DNA of 56,256 bases from Lachnospiraceae bacterium (GTDB lineage: Bacteria; Bacillota; Clostridia; Lachnospirales; Lachnospiraceae): NCBI GenBank assembly GCA_021199475.1, contig JAJQHZ010000089.1:1-56256 (forward strand). The letters run 5' to 3'. Below the pieces are notes generated by a model. The model did not search any database and had not been told where the DNA came from. It saw only the letters and a program-made list of their open reading frames with translations. Of the stretch, positions 16,428 to 24,694 are shown one piece after another (the first letter of the stretch is position 1; each line of letters begins with the position of its first letter). A program made the translations under genes and the position numbers.

Positions 16428-18554
16428 ATGGATCAGTCAAATTTTAAAATAGACTACCCATTATCCATCCTCCCGATGCGGGAAATCAATGGGTTTTGGG
16501 TGCGGCCGGGATTTTTTGACATGAATGGCGCGATGGCGCTCGATTCCGGGGTGAATTTTACGGTGCATACAAAGGAAGGAACCTCGTGTGAGCTTCTTCT
16601 CTACCACAATGGGGAGGAGGAGCCGTACGCGGTGCTCCCGTTCCCGCAGGAGTATAAAATCGGCGATGTGTACGCGATGATTGTGTTCGGGCTGGACATT
16701 GATAAGTTTGAATATGCGTATCGGGTGGACGGGCCATATGATGCGGAGAAGGGGCTGATTTTTGACCGCAATGCGGTGCTGCTGGATCCCTACGCGCGGG
16801 ATGTCGCGGGGCAGAGGCACTGGGGCATGAAGAAAATGAACAGCTATCATGCGCGCGTGATGAAGGATTCGTTTGACTGGGGCGCGATGCCGCAGTCAAA
16901 AAAAGAGCTGAGCGATCTGATTATCTATGAGCTGCATGTGCGCGGATTTACGCAGCATCCGTCATCCGGAGTGCGCTATCCAGGCACCTTTGACGGGCTG
17001 CGGCAGAAGATTCCGTATCTGAAGGAGCTTGGGATCAACGCGGTGGAGCTGATGCCGATTTTTGAGTTTGATGAGACGCGGGATATGCGCGAGGTGAACG
17101 GGCGTACACTTCTTGACTACTGGGGCTACAATCCGGTCTGTTTTTATTCGCCGAACTCAAGCTATGCGGCGTCGGCGGCCACGCACCGGGTCAGCGGTGA
17201 GCTGAAAAATCTGATCCGGGAGCTTCACCGGAACGACATTGAAGTGATTCTGGACGTGGTGTTCAACCATACGGCGGAGGGCAATGAGCTCGGTCCGACG
17301 TTCAGTTTCAAGGGCTTTGATAATCGCGTTTATTATATGCTGACACCGGATGGAAATTATTATAATTTCAGCGGCTGCGGCAATACCCTGAATTGCAATC
17401 ATCCGATCGTGCAGCAGATGATTGTGGACTGCCTGCGCTATTGGACGATTTATTACCGCGTGGACGGGTTCCGCTTTGACCTGGCCAGTATTCTGGGGCG
17501 CCATGAGGATGGCACGCCTCTGAACAATCCGCCTCTGCTGCGGAGCCTGGCGTACGACCCGGTACTGAGCAACGTCAAGCTGATCGCGGAGGCCTGGGAC
17601 GCCGGCGGAATGTATCAGGTCGGAAAGTTTCCGGCAAGCCGCCGCTGGGCGGAGTGGAACGGCCGGTACCGTGATGTGATGCGCTCTTATTTAAAGGGGG
17701 ACAACTGGGTGTCCTGGACCGCAGCCTGGAGTCTTGCGGGGTCCGGGGATCTCTACGGGAGTGCGTATGAGGATGGAAAAGGAAATTATGTCGGATACAA
17801 TTCCTGTATCAATTTCCTGACCTGCCATGATGGGTTTACCTTATATGATCTGTATTCCTATAATGAAAAGCATAATGAGGCGAACGGCTGGGACAATACG
17901 GACGGCACGAATGACAACCGCAGCTGGAACTGCGGCGCGGAGGGCGAGACGGATGACCCGGAGGTCAAGAAGCTGCGCCGAAAGATGATCCGCAATGCCT
18001 GTACCGTACTGATGTGCAGCCGCGGTACCCCGATGTTCTATGCGGGGGATGAGTTTGGCAACACTCAGTTTGGAAATAACAACGGCTACTGCCAGGACAA
18101 TGAGATTTCATGGCTGGACTGGAGCTATATCGAGAAAAACCGCGACATTTATGAGTTCTTCAAATTCATGATCCACTATCGGCTGCGCCACCGGATCATT
18201 CAGAAGCGCCTGCCGGATGCGGTTTGCGGAATGCCTGCCCTGCGCGCCCACGACGTCAATCCGGAGATTACCGATCTGCCGGAAAACGCGCGTACCATCG
18301 GCGTCAGCTTTGCCGGTTATGACCGTCAGAAGGGGCGCGACGAAATGATCTATATTGCAGTAAACTCCTACTGGGAGCCGGTCGAGATCGGCCTGCCGCA
18401 GATTCCGCATGGCGGCGTCTGGTATCTGAGCGTGAACACAGCGGGAGATGAGTGCGGCAGATATTTTTACGAGGAACACGAGGAGCGGCGCATGGGCAAT
18501 ACATTTCTGATGCAGCCGCGTTCCGTGGCTGTGTTTGCGGGGCGGTCGTATTAG
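16428..18554 (+). CDS. glgX: glycogen debranching enzyme / isoamylase-type GH13 protein
   Basis: Cytoplasmic alpha-1,6-glucan debranching enzyme of GH13, 708 aa. An N-terminal CBM48-like beta domain (about 15-120) precedes the catalytic barrel. GH13 motifs: DVVFNHTAEG (region I), DGFRFDLASIL with nucleophile Asp351, IAEAWDAGG with acid/base Glu388, and TCHDGFTLYD with Asp468. NEKHNEANGWDNTDGTNDNRSWN is cut here to its core, DGTNDNRSWN, which is typical of GlgX/isoamylase. ATG 16428 was chosen over GTG 16419 because GGAG at 16416 is then correctly spaced. No other glycogen gene is in the window. The symbol rests on family resemblance. Confidence 0.88.
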   Translation: MDQSNFKIDYPLSILPMREINGFWVRPGFFDMNGAMALDSGVNFTVHTKEGTSCELLLYHNGEEEPYAVLPFPQEYKIGDVYAMIVFGLDIDKFEYAYRVDGPYDAEKGLIFDRNAVLLDPYARDVAGQRHWGMKKMNSYHARVMKDSFDWGAMPQSKKELSDLIIYELHVRGFTQHPSSGVRYPGTFDGLRQKIPYLKELGINAVELMPIFEFDETRDMREVNGRTLLDYWGYNPVCFYSPNSSYAASAATHRVSGELKNLIRELHRNDIEVILDVVFNHTAEGNELGPTFSFKGFDNRVYYMLTPDGNYYNFSGCGNTLNCNHPIVQQMIVDCLRYWTIYYRVDGFRFDLASILGRHEDGTPLNNPPLLRSLAYDPVLSNVKLIAEAWDAGGMYQVGKFPASRRWAEWNGRYRDVMRSYLKGDNWVSWTAAWSLAGSGDLYGSAYEDGKGNYVGYNSCINFLTCHDGFTLYDLYSYNEKHNEANGWDNTDGTNDNRSWNCGAEGETDDPEVKKLRRKMIRNACTVLMCSRGTPMFYAGDEFGNTQFGNNNGYCQDNEISWLDWSYIEKNRDIYEFFKFMIHYRLRHRIIQKRLPDAVCGMPALRAHDVNPEITDLPENARTIGVSFAGYDRQKGRDEMIYIAVNSYWEPVEIGLPQIPHGGVWYLSVNTAGDECGRYFYEEHEERRMGNTFLMQPRSVAVFAGRSY

Positions 18555-18716
18555 AAAGTCTGCCATTCTGAACAGCCGTGTGACTTTAGCAATTTCTTGT
18601 ATCTGTTCGCAAAGAGATTGTTGATGCAATCGATATGTAGGAGGAATGAAAGCAGCAGATCACAGATTCAGAGAAACGGATTTCGGAAATGAAAAAGAAT
18701 CCTCAGAGGAGAACCC

Positions 18717-19154
18717 ATGAATAAGATCATACGCATTCAATATTTAAATGATGAAATTAAGCATCTCGAATACATCGGCGGCAAGTCGGACTGGATTGAT
18801 CTGCGCGCGGCCGAGGAGATTGTGATGAATAAGGGGGAATTCCGCCTGATTCCACTGGGCGTGGCGATGCAGCTTCCAACGGGGTATGAGGCGCACATTG
18901 TTCCCCGCAGCTCGACCTTTAAAAACTTCGGCATTATTCAGACAAACCATATGGGCATCATTGATGAGACCTATGCCGGTCCGAATGACTGGTGGTATAT
19001 GCCTGCCTTCGCGGTGCGCGACACAGTCATTCACAGGAATGACCGCATCTGTCAGTTCCGGATCATGGAACACCAGCCCGAGCTTCATTTTGAGACCGTT
19101 GCAGAGCTGGATGCGCCGGACCGCGGCGGGCTTGGGAGCACAGGGAAGAGCTGA
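18717..19154 (+). CDS. dut: dUTP diphosphatase (trimeric dUTPase)
   Basis: Hydrolyses dUTP to dUMP, keeping uracil out of DNA and feeding dTMP synthesis; 145 aa. Motifs in order: VPRSSTFKNFGI (motif 2 region), GIIDETYAGPNDWW (motif 3, Asp as catalytic base), RICQFRIM (motif 4) and DRGGLGSTGKS (motif 5, the P-loop-like tail that closes on the substrate). AGAGGAG lies 5 bp before the start. The 162-bp gap before it contains a weak 24-codon frame (18646-18720) whose stop overlaps the dut start; its AGGAGG is too close to its ATG to be convincing. Confidence 0.92.
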   Translation: MNKIIRIQYLNDEIKHLEYIGGKSDWIDLRAAEEIVMNKGEFRLIPLGVAMQLPTGYEAHIVPRSSTFKNFGIIQTNHMGIIDETYAGPNDWWYMPAFAVRDTVIHRNDRICQFRIMEHQPELHFETVAELDAPDRGGLGSTGKS

Positions 19155-19193
19155 GCTTCGCTGATAGCGCGATGTAAAACTCATAGACGCAGC

Positions 19194-19580
19194 TCAGTGC
19201 ACGATCGGAATCAGAATATTCAGTGAAAATTCATTGTTTTTCGCCTCATATGCAACGGTTCCGTTATAGCAGGCGAGGATCGCCAGCTGGAGCAGCTCCA
19301 GATGAATCCACAGGGATTGGCTCAGTGAGGCGAGTCCAACAAATACGGACTGACGGACGGCGACGTACAGTGCCAGCGGAAATACAAATCCGATCAGATG
19401 CCTGGCCGTGATATCCAGTGTTTCAAAGTTTTTCGTTTCCCTGCGCGTCCAGAAGGTAGTAGGAAAAAGAAAAATAAAATAGAGAATCACACAGAGGCTG
19501 ATGCTTACCATTCCGGAGAAAACATTGGCAAATCTGGCCAGCAGGAGCGTTAAAAAAGCATCCCGGCGCAAATAATGGCT
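19194..19580 (-). pseudogene. possible remnant of a membrane protein
   Basis: On the minus strand an open frame ending at 19194 encodes about 125 residues with three clear hydrophobic stretches (ISLCVILYFIFLF, IGFVFPLALYVAV and LELLQLAILACY) and no frame-breaking stops. No start codon with a ribosome binding site is found, and upstream the frame runs into AT-rich simple sequence and the carbamate kinase terminator. I read it as the 3' part of a gene that lost its 5' end. I do not recognise the family. It could also be a chance open frame. Confidence 0.35.
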
Positions 19581-19697
19581 GGGCTCTGACCTCCGGTCAG
19601 CTTGCTGCGCAGAGCATTGCGGAGGCGCTTGGGAAATAAGTAAGCGAAAAATAAGTAAATAAGTAAAAAGGTAAATAGCTTCCTGTAAATAAAGAAA

Positions 19698-19735
19698 GAA
19701 AACCACCGTCAGATTTTGTTGACAGTGGTTTTTTT
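19698..19735. terminator. bidirectional terminator downstream of arcC
   Basis: Inverted repeat AACCACCGTCA (19701-19711) / TGACAGTGGTT (19720-19730) with one mismatch. A run of seven T follows on the plus strand; on the minus strand the stem is followed by TTCTTTCTTT. It most probably ends the minus-strand carbamate kinase transcript. Confidence 0.75.
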
Positions 19736-19824
19736 CGGTAAAACAAAGCGGCTTCTGATAACTGCGAGCTTGCCGACAGAGCCTGACGAAGCATAACAAT
19801 TCCGCATTCGATTCGAAAAACAGA

Positions 19825-20751
19825 TTATCGGATCACCGTTCCGGTCTTTCCGAGGTAGGCATCCTTCGCTGTCTCCAGAGAGGTGATGATTGCGGTGCGG
19901 CCTTCCTTCTGGGAGACAAAATGGACGGAGGCCTCGACCTTCGGAAGCATTTTGTCCTTGCCGAATTCCCCGTTATGGATGTGCTGCAGCGCTTCGGAAA
20001 CGTTCATTTCGCGGATGGGCTGCGGGTGCTCCGATTCGTAGTCGAGATAGACAAACTCCTCATTGGTCAGAATCAGCAGCTGATCGGCATCCACCAGATC
20101 GGCCAGGCGCCCGCTTACGGCGTCTTTTTCAATGACGGCACTGGCGCCCTTCAGCTGATTCCGCTGCTTCAGCACCGGGATGCCGCCCCCGCCGCCCGCG
20201 ACGACGATGTGTCCCGCATTGACCAGCGTGTTGATAGCATCAATCTCTACAATATCGAGCGGCTTCGGCGCCGCAACGATGCGCCGGAATCCTTTGCCGG
20301 GCTCTTCGATGACGTAATTTCCCTTCTTTTCCTCCTCTGCAGCTTCTTCCGCATTCAGATAGCGTCCGATGACCTTGATCGGATGATAAAACGCCTCATC
20401 GTACGGATCCACGGTCACCTGCGTCAGTACCGTAGCCACCGTCCGGTATATCCCGCGGGAGAGAAGCTCCGAACGGAGCGTGTTCTGGATATCGTAGCCG
20501 ATATAGCCCTGACTCATTGCGGAGCAGAGAGCGACCGGAGCACTGTAGGTCTCATGTGTTTTCGCATATTCATTGATCGCGGTGTGAATCATGCCAAGCT
20601 GAGGCGCATTGCTGTGCGTGATGATCAGCTGAGCGCCCTCTTCTACAAGATCGGCAAGGATCCTGGCCGTGTGCAGCACGGCATTCCTCTGCTCTGGAAA
20701 GGTAGTGCCCAGTGCCTTATGCCCGAGCGCTACGACAACTCTTTTCTTCAT
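19825..20751 (-). CDS. arcC: carbamate kinase
   Basis: Makes ATP and carbamate from carbamoyl phosphate and ADP in fermentative amino acid or purine/ureide breakdown; 308 aa. It shows SNAPQLGM, GYDIQN, VAAPKPLDIVEIDAI, VVAGGGGGIPV and the kinase stretch GASAVIEKDAVSGRLADLVDAD. The N-terminal phosphate loop, usually ALGGNAL, reads ALGHKAL here (residues 8-14), a clear change at the glycines and Asn that hold phosphate. I recall similar GHKALG forms in clostridial carbamate kinases, so it may mark a subgroup. The start at 20751 follows AAAGGG. No arcA or arcB is adjacent, so it is a single-gene unit with its own promoter and terminator. Confidence 0.9.
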   Translation of the reverse strand: MKKRVVVALGHKALGTTFPEQRNAVLHTARILADLVEEGAQLIITHSNAPQLGMIHTAINEYAKTHETYSAPVALCSAMSQGYIGYDIQNTLRSELLSRGIYRTVATVLTQVTVDPYDEAFYHPIKVIGRYLNAEEAAEEEKKGNYVIEEPGKGFRRIVAAPKPLDIVEIDAINTLVNAGHIVVAGGGGGIPVLKQRNQLKGASAVIEKDAVSGRLADLVDADQLLILTNEEFVYLDYESEHPQPIREMNVSEALQHIHNGEFGKDKMLPKVEASVHFVSQKEGRTAIITSLETAKDAYLGKTGTVIR

Positions 20752-20844
20752 AATTATTAAGCCCTTTCTGATTCTGTGATAAAAAGCTCGAAACTCACTT
20801 ACTTTTCTCTGAACTATGGATAAAACGGATTTCTGATCTCCTTT

Positions 20845-20873
20845 ATTATAGTGACATTGCCGCAAAAAAGCAA
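20845..20873 (-). promoter_or_regulatory. sigma-A promoter of arcC
   Basis: On the minus strand TTGCTT (20873-20868), 17-bp spacer, TATAAT (20850-20845), about 95 bp before the start codon. Confidence 0.65.
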
Positions 20874-20895
20874 TTACTTTCTATGTGGTGCCCAT

Positions 20896-20925
20896 GCATA
20901 ATCTGCGCCATTTTCCCATATATAT
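20896..20925 (+). promoter_or_regulatory. candidate sigma-E promoter of the spoIIIA operon
   Basis: GCATAAT (20896-20902), a 14-bp spacer and CATATATAT (20917-20925) resemble the mother-cell sigma-E pattern (-35 like MATATT, -10 CATA-rich). In Bacillus subtilis spoIIIA is under sigma-E. The site is 60 bp before spoIIIAA. Confidence 0.4.
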
Positions 20926-20984
20926 GAATAACGTAAATGCCTGCTTTCCTGCCATCGGTGCAGGGCTTCCGGAGGGATCTGAAA

Positions 20985-21929
20985 ATGAAATTGATCGGTC
21001 GTCTGCTGGCAGAGCCGCTTAGCTGTATGCTGGAGGAATCCGGGCTGGACTTTGAAGGCCTGCAGGAAATCCGTCTGCGGGTCGGACAGCCTGTGATTGT
21101 GGTGTTCCGGGGGCGGGAGTGGACGCTTTGCCGGTCGGGAAAGCCATCACGGGAGATATCGGCAGGTTACCGCATTTCCGGAGACGACCTGAATCGAACC
21201 CTCGAGGTCCTTTCCGGCTATTCGCTGTATGCATTTGATGAGGAGGTGAGGCAGGGCTTTTTTACGATTCCGGGCGGACATCGGGTCGGACTGGCGGGAC
21301 ATGCTGAGATGGATGAGAGGGGTGTCCGGTGTATCCGGTTTATTTCGTTTCTGAACATACGCCTGTCTCATCAGCGGAAAGGCTGCGCGGACGCCCTGAT
21401 GCCGTTTCTGTATCAGGATGGGGAGGTCTGCCATACACTGATTGTTTCTCCGCCCGGCGGAGGAAAAACGACACTTCTGCGCGATATCATCCGGCAGATT
21501 TCGGACGGTGGCCCGCTGGGAGCGGGACGGACGGTCGGGGTTGTTGATGAGCGTTCAGAGCTTGCCGGAGCGTACCTGGGAGTACCGCAGAATGATCTGG
21601 GTATGCGCACGGATGTAATGGATGGCTGCACAAAGGCGGAAGGCATGATGATGCTTCTGCGCTCGATGTCGCCGCATGTGATTGCCGTGGACGAGCTGGG
21701 AGGCAGCCGGGATGGAGATGCGCTGGAAAACGTATTCCATTGCGGGTGCAGGCTGATTGCAACGGTTCACGGTGCTTCGGTCGATGAACTGGAGAAGAAG
21801 CCCTTGCTGCAAAGCCTGCAAAGAGCACAGAGGTTTGACCGCTATGTGGTGCTTGGCGGACGAGATGCTCCGGGCAGGATCAGGGAAATCCGCGGCTCTT
21901 TGGGGGAACTGCTATGTGCACGATGCTGA
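20985..21929 (+). CDS. spoIIIAA: stage III sporulation protein AA (secretion-type ATPase)
   Basis: ATPase of the SpoIIIA-SpoIIQ channel that links mother cell and forespore during engulfment, related to type II/IV secretion ATPases; 314 aa. Walker A VSPPGGGKTTLLRDI lies near residues 153-167, with Walker B-like VIAVDELGG and the conserved IATVHG downstream. ATG 20985 follows GGAGGGATCT. It is the first of eight genes in the standard AA-AH order, and its end overlaps spoIIIAB by 16 bp. Confidence 0.95.
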   Translation: MKLIGRLLAEPLSCMLEESGLDFEGLQEIRLRVGQPVIVVFRGREWTLCRSGKPSREISAGYRISGDDLNRTLEVLSGYSLYAFDEEVRQGFFTIPGGHRVGLAGHAEMDERGVRCIRFISFLNIRLSHQRKGCADALMPFLYQDGEVCHTLIVSPPGGGKTTLLRDIIRQISDGGPLGAGRTVGVVDERSELAGAYLGVPQNDLGMRTDVMDGCTKAEGMMMLLRSMSPHVIAVDELGGSRDGDALENVFHCGCRLIATVHGASVDELEKKPLLQSLQRAQRFDRYVVLGGRDAPGRIREIRGSLGELLCARC

Positions 21930-22444
21930 AAATCTGCGGACTGATCTGCATCTTCGCAGCGTGCTATCTGACCGGGCTGGAGCTGGACCGCAGCCTGAAG
22001 CGGCGCTGGCTGTTCTTTCGGGAGATGAAGGATACACTTTTGTCGCTGGAACAGGAGATGACCTGGTATCGGACTCCTCTTCCGGAGACACTGAAACGTG
22101 CGGCGTCTGTCTGCAAAACGCCTCTTAGGCCCATGCTCCTGTGTTGTGCAGGTCAGATGGAGGCGCGGGGCGGACAATCCTTTGAAGAAATCTGGAAGAT
22201 AAGTGCCAGGAACCATCTGCCCGGGGAGCTGATGCGAAGCGATGCCGAATACCAGGCTCTGTTAGAAGTTGCCGGCGCACTTAGCTGCGCGGATGTTGTT
22301 ATGCAGAAGACGTATTTGCAGCAATATCAGCAGCGGTTCGATGGGCTAAGCGACATGGCGTATCAGGAGTGGCAGGAGAGGGGCGCCCTTTACCGCAGGC
22401 TCGCGGCGGCATTTGGGGCTGCGGCTGTGATTATTTTACTGTAA
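21914..22444 (+). CDS. spoIIIAB: stage III sporulation protein AB
   Basis: Membrane component of the SpoIIIA channel, distantly related to type II secretion GspF proteins; 176 aa. Hydrophobic segments at residues 5-20 and at the extreme C-terminus flank a cytoplasmic helical region with the family pattern RSLKRRWLFFREMKDTLLSLEQEM. The start overlaps spoIIIAA; ATG 21914 or the in-frame ATG 21923 could serve. Length and position agree with the family. Confidence 0.9.
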   Translation: MCTMLKICGLICIFAACYLTGLELDRSLKRRWLFFREMKDTLLSLEQEMTWYRTPLPETLKRAASVCKTPLRPMLLCCAGQMEARGGQSFEEIWKISARNHLPGELMRSDAEYQALLEVAGALSCADVVMQKTYLQQYQQRFDGLSDMAYQEWQERGALYRRLAAAFGAAAVIILL

Positions 22445-22496
22445 GATTTTATTGTAAGATTTTACTGTATGTTTTTACTATAAGAAGGGGTGGAAC

Positions 22497-22691
22497 ATGA
22501 GCATAAACCTGATCTTTAAAATAGCCGCCGTCGGAATCCTGGTCTCGGTGCTTGGACAGGTACTGAAGCAGAGCGGGAGAGAGGAGCACGCGTTTCTGAC
22601 GAGTCTGGCCGGGCTGCTTCTGGTCCTGTTCTGGATGGTGCCCTACATCAGTCAGCTGTTCGAGACGGTGAAGTCGCTATTCGCACTGTAA
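22497..22691 (+). CDS. spoIIIAC: stage III sporulation protein AC
   Basis: Small integral membrane protein, 64 aa, two hydrophobic segments (residues 5-22 and 35-52) with VSVLGQVLKQSGREEHAF between them, the hallmark of the family. It is thought to form the membrane base of the channel with SpoIIIAD. AAGAAGGGGTGGAAC precedes the start. The spacer before it contains three near copies of a TTACTGTAAGATTTTA-like string (22437-22480). Confidence 0.93.
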   Translation: MSINLIFKIAAVGILVSVLGQVLKQSGREEHAFLTSLAGLLLVLFWMVPYISQLFETVKSLFAL

Positions 22692-22825
22692 ATATAAGGG
22701 AGCATAATCGGTTTATTTTCTGACCACTTCCCATGGTACCCGGGCTGTGCCTTGTGAGAATGCGGTTGCAATTTCACCGGATTTAAATAAGGATCGGACC
22801 GACCAATCGAGAGGACGTAAGCGCT

Positions 22826-23209
22826 ATGAATATGATCAAAATTGCCTGCCTTGGGTTATCCGCAGCCATGCTCGGACTTTTCTTAAAGGAAGCTCACGCG
22901 CCGTTTACGCACATGATCAGTCTGGCTGCCTGCCTGCTGATTCTTTTTTACAGTGTGTCCAGGCTCTCTTCGGTATTTGAACTGCTGGAAACACTGGCAG
23001 GCTATCTCTCGGAACAGAAAAGCTACTATAAAATACTTCTGAAAATCATCGGAATTACCTATGTGGCTGATTTTTCCTCGAATCTCTGCCGGGATGCCGG
23101 TTTTGGCGCAATTGCGGGGCAGATCGAAATCTTTGGAAAAATATCGATACTGGCAGTCAGTGCGCCGATTATTCTCGCTTTGATGGAGACCGTGTATGCG
23201 TTGTGGTAA
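22826..23209 (+). CDS. spoIIIAD: stage III sporulation protein AD
   Basis: Membrane protein of the SpoIIIA complex, 127 aa, with four hydrophobic stretches and the conserved block KIIGITYVADFSSNLCRDAG (residues 73-92) followed by AIAGQIEIFGKISILAVSAP. It starts 134 bp after spoIIIAC behind GAGAGGACG, a wider gap than usual in this operon; the spacer holds no supported gene. Its end overlaps spoIIIAE by 14 bp. Confidence 0.93.
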   Translation: MNMIKIACLGLSAAMLGLFLKEAHAPFTHMISLAACLLILFYSVSRLSSVFELLETLAGYLSEQKSYYKILLKIIGITYVADFSSNLCRDAGFGAIAGQIEIFGKISILAVSAPIILALMETVYALW

Positions 23210-24533
23210 ATGCTTGTTTTCCGTTCTGATCGCATGCCTCCTGTCAGGTGCCGGCTTAGCTCATGTGAGGGCGTCAGGCGGGGCGGATGGGAGAAGCAGT
23301 ACAGAGGAAGCCTTCTGGGCGGATGAGAGAAGCAGTGCAGCGGAAGTCTCCTGGACAGACGAAAGAAGCAGCGCAGAGGAAGCCTTCTGGGCGGATGGGA
23401 GAAGCAGCGCAGAGGAAGTCTCATGGACGGACGAAAGAAGCAGCGCAGCGGAAGCCTCCGGGCTGGACGGGCAAAAGGAAGCGGAGGAATCCGTGCTGCT
23501 GGATGAATTCACCGATTACATAGACGCCGCGGAAATTGAGGAAGCCTTATCGGAGCTGATTGATTCGGAAAAATTTTCCTTCCTGGATACGATGAAAAGC
23601 CTTTTGACCGGAAGTATTCCATTTAACTGGGATTCGCTGACGGAAATAGTCTCGGAGCTGTTTTTGGGTGAGTGGAAGCGGCAGAGGACACTTGCCGGTC
23701 AGATTCTTCTGATTGCGCTTGCCTCCGCCATCTTTTCGAATTTTATCCGGGTGTTTGACAATCACCAGATTTCGGACATCAGCTTTTATATGATGTATCT
23801 GATGCTCTCCACGCTTCTGATGAATGCGTTCTCTTCCCTGGCGGACCAGGTTTCCACGACCTGTGAGGCATGGATTACTTTTATGAAAATTCTGCTGCCA
23901 TCCTACGCAATTACCATCGTGCTAAGCGCGGGCACAATCACCGCACTGGGCTTTTACGAGATTACCCTGTTTGCAATCGGCCTGCTGCAGGCTTTGATTA
24001 TCAAAGTGATCCTTCCAGCCGTACATTTTTATATGCTGGTGCTGGTTCTGAATCAGATTACAACGGAGGATTATTTTTCGAGAACTGCCCAGCTTCTGGA
24101 AACGCTGATCTCCTGGGGGACAAAGTCGGTGCTTGGCCTGGTTGTCGGGCTGCAGGCTGTGCAGCGGATGATAGCACCAGCAGTCGATTCCATGAAAAAT
24201 TCAACTCTGAACCGGGTCGTGTCCATCATCCCGGGAATCGGTTCCGCATGGGATGCGGCAGCACAGACCGTGGCTGGGGCGGCAGTGGTGATAAAAAACG
24301 CGGCAGGTGTGGCAGGGATTTTCGCACTTGGGATGATCGGCCTGACGCCGTTTGTGCGGCTCGCGGCCTGCGTCCTGCTGTTTCGGATCCTTTGCGCCGC
24401 CATCGCGCCGGTCTGCGACAGGCGGATGGTGGATGGAATTGAGAGCATTTCCAAAGGAAGCGTACTTCTGCTTCGGGTGATGGCTTCGGCACTTGCGATT
24501 TTTGTGATTTCGATTGCAATGACATGTCCATGA
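23196..24533 (+). CDS. spoIIIAE: stage III sporulation protein AE, with a repeat-expanded N-terminal region
   Basis: Large polytopic subunit of the SpoIIIA complex, 445 aa. A hydrophobic leader (residues 7-24) is followed by five tandem 12-residue units (33-92) of the form RSSAEE-x-x-W-x-D-x. From about residue 100 the normal family sequence begins: FLDTMKSLLTGSIPFNWDSL, then six or seven membrane segments and SVLGLVVGLQAVQRMIAPAVDS. The acidic and basic repeat array is an addition to the region expected outside the membrane. The last three codons come from the hairpin repeat that starts at 24518, so the C-terminus has been slightly recast by it. Confidence 0.92.
   Translation: MRCGKCLFSVLIACLLSGAGLAHVRASGGADGRSSTEEAFWADERSSAAEVSWTDERSSAEEAFWADGRSSAEEVSWTDERSSAAEASGLDGQKEAEESVLLDEFTDYIDAAEIEEALSELIDSEKFSFLDTMKSLLTGSIPFNWDSLTEIVSELFLGEWKRQRTLAGQILLIALASAIFSNFIRVFDNHQISDISFYMMYLMLSTLLMNAFSSLADQVSTTCEAWITFMKILLPSYAITIVLSAGTITALGFYEITLFAIGLLQALIIKVILPAVHFYMLVLVLNQITTEDYFSRTAQLLETLISWGTKSVLGLVVGLQAVQRMIAPAVDSMKNSTLNRVVSIIPGIGSAWDAAAQTVAGAAVVIKNAAGVAGIFALGMIGLTPFVRLAACVLLFRILCAAIAPVCDRRMVDGIESISKGSVLLLRVMASALAIFVISIAMTCP
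23292..23471 (+). repeat. five tandem 36-bp repeats inside spoIIIAE
   Basis: Five in-frame units of 36 bp encode RSSTEEAFWADE, RSSAAEVSWTDE, RSSAEEAFWADG, RSSAEEVSWTDE and RSSAAEASGLDG. They alternate between an AFWAD and a VSWTD type, so the true period is 72 bp. The last unit has drifted. Confidence 0.92.
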
Positions 24534-24680
24534 TTCGCCTGCGAATCATGGACGCAGGCCGCGCCCCTCGCCGGGGAGGCATCCCGCACTTCGTACGGGA
24601 TATATCCTCGCGCTTTAGCGCGACTTCTAATGGCGCGGCTCTCCTTAATGACATGTCCATGATTCGCTTGCGAATCATGG
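24518..24680 (+). repeat. hairpin-string repeat between spoIIIAE and spoIIIAF
   Basis: A 34-bp direct repeat (24518-24551 and 24647-24680, one base different, period 129 bp) contains the perfect inverted repeat CCATGATTCGC / GCGAATCATGG. Between the copies lie further small hairpins: CCCCTCGCCGGGG, ATCCCGCACTTCGTACGGGAT (stem ATCCCG/CGGGAT) and CGCGCTTTAGCGCG. The first copy covers the end of spoIIIAE; the second ends 14 bp before the spoIIIAF start. It looks like an inserted non-coding element that leaves the operon intact. Confidence 0.85.
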
Positions 24681-24694
24681 GAGAGGAGAATGGT

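Noticed and set aside
18646-18720. 24-codon frame overlapping the dut start
   Set aside because: Its AGGAGG is one base from the ATG, and dut has its own well-placed site; the coupling looks accidental.
19921-20760. Long plus-strand open frame opposite carbamate kinase
   Set aside because: Antisense shadow of arcC, with no ribosome binding site or family resemblance.
23292-23471. CRISPR-like regular repeats
   Set aside because: The repeats are in-frame codons of spoIIIAE with no unique spacers, and no cas gene is present.
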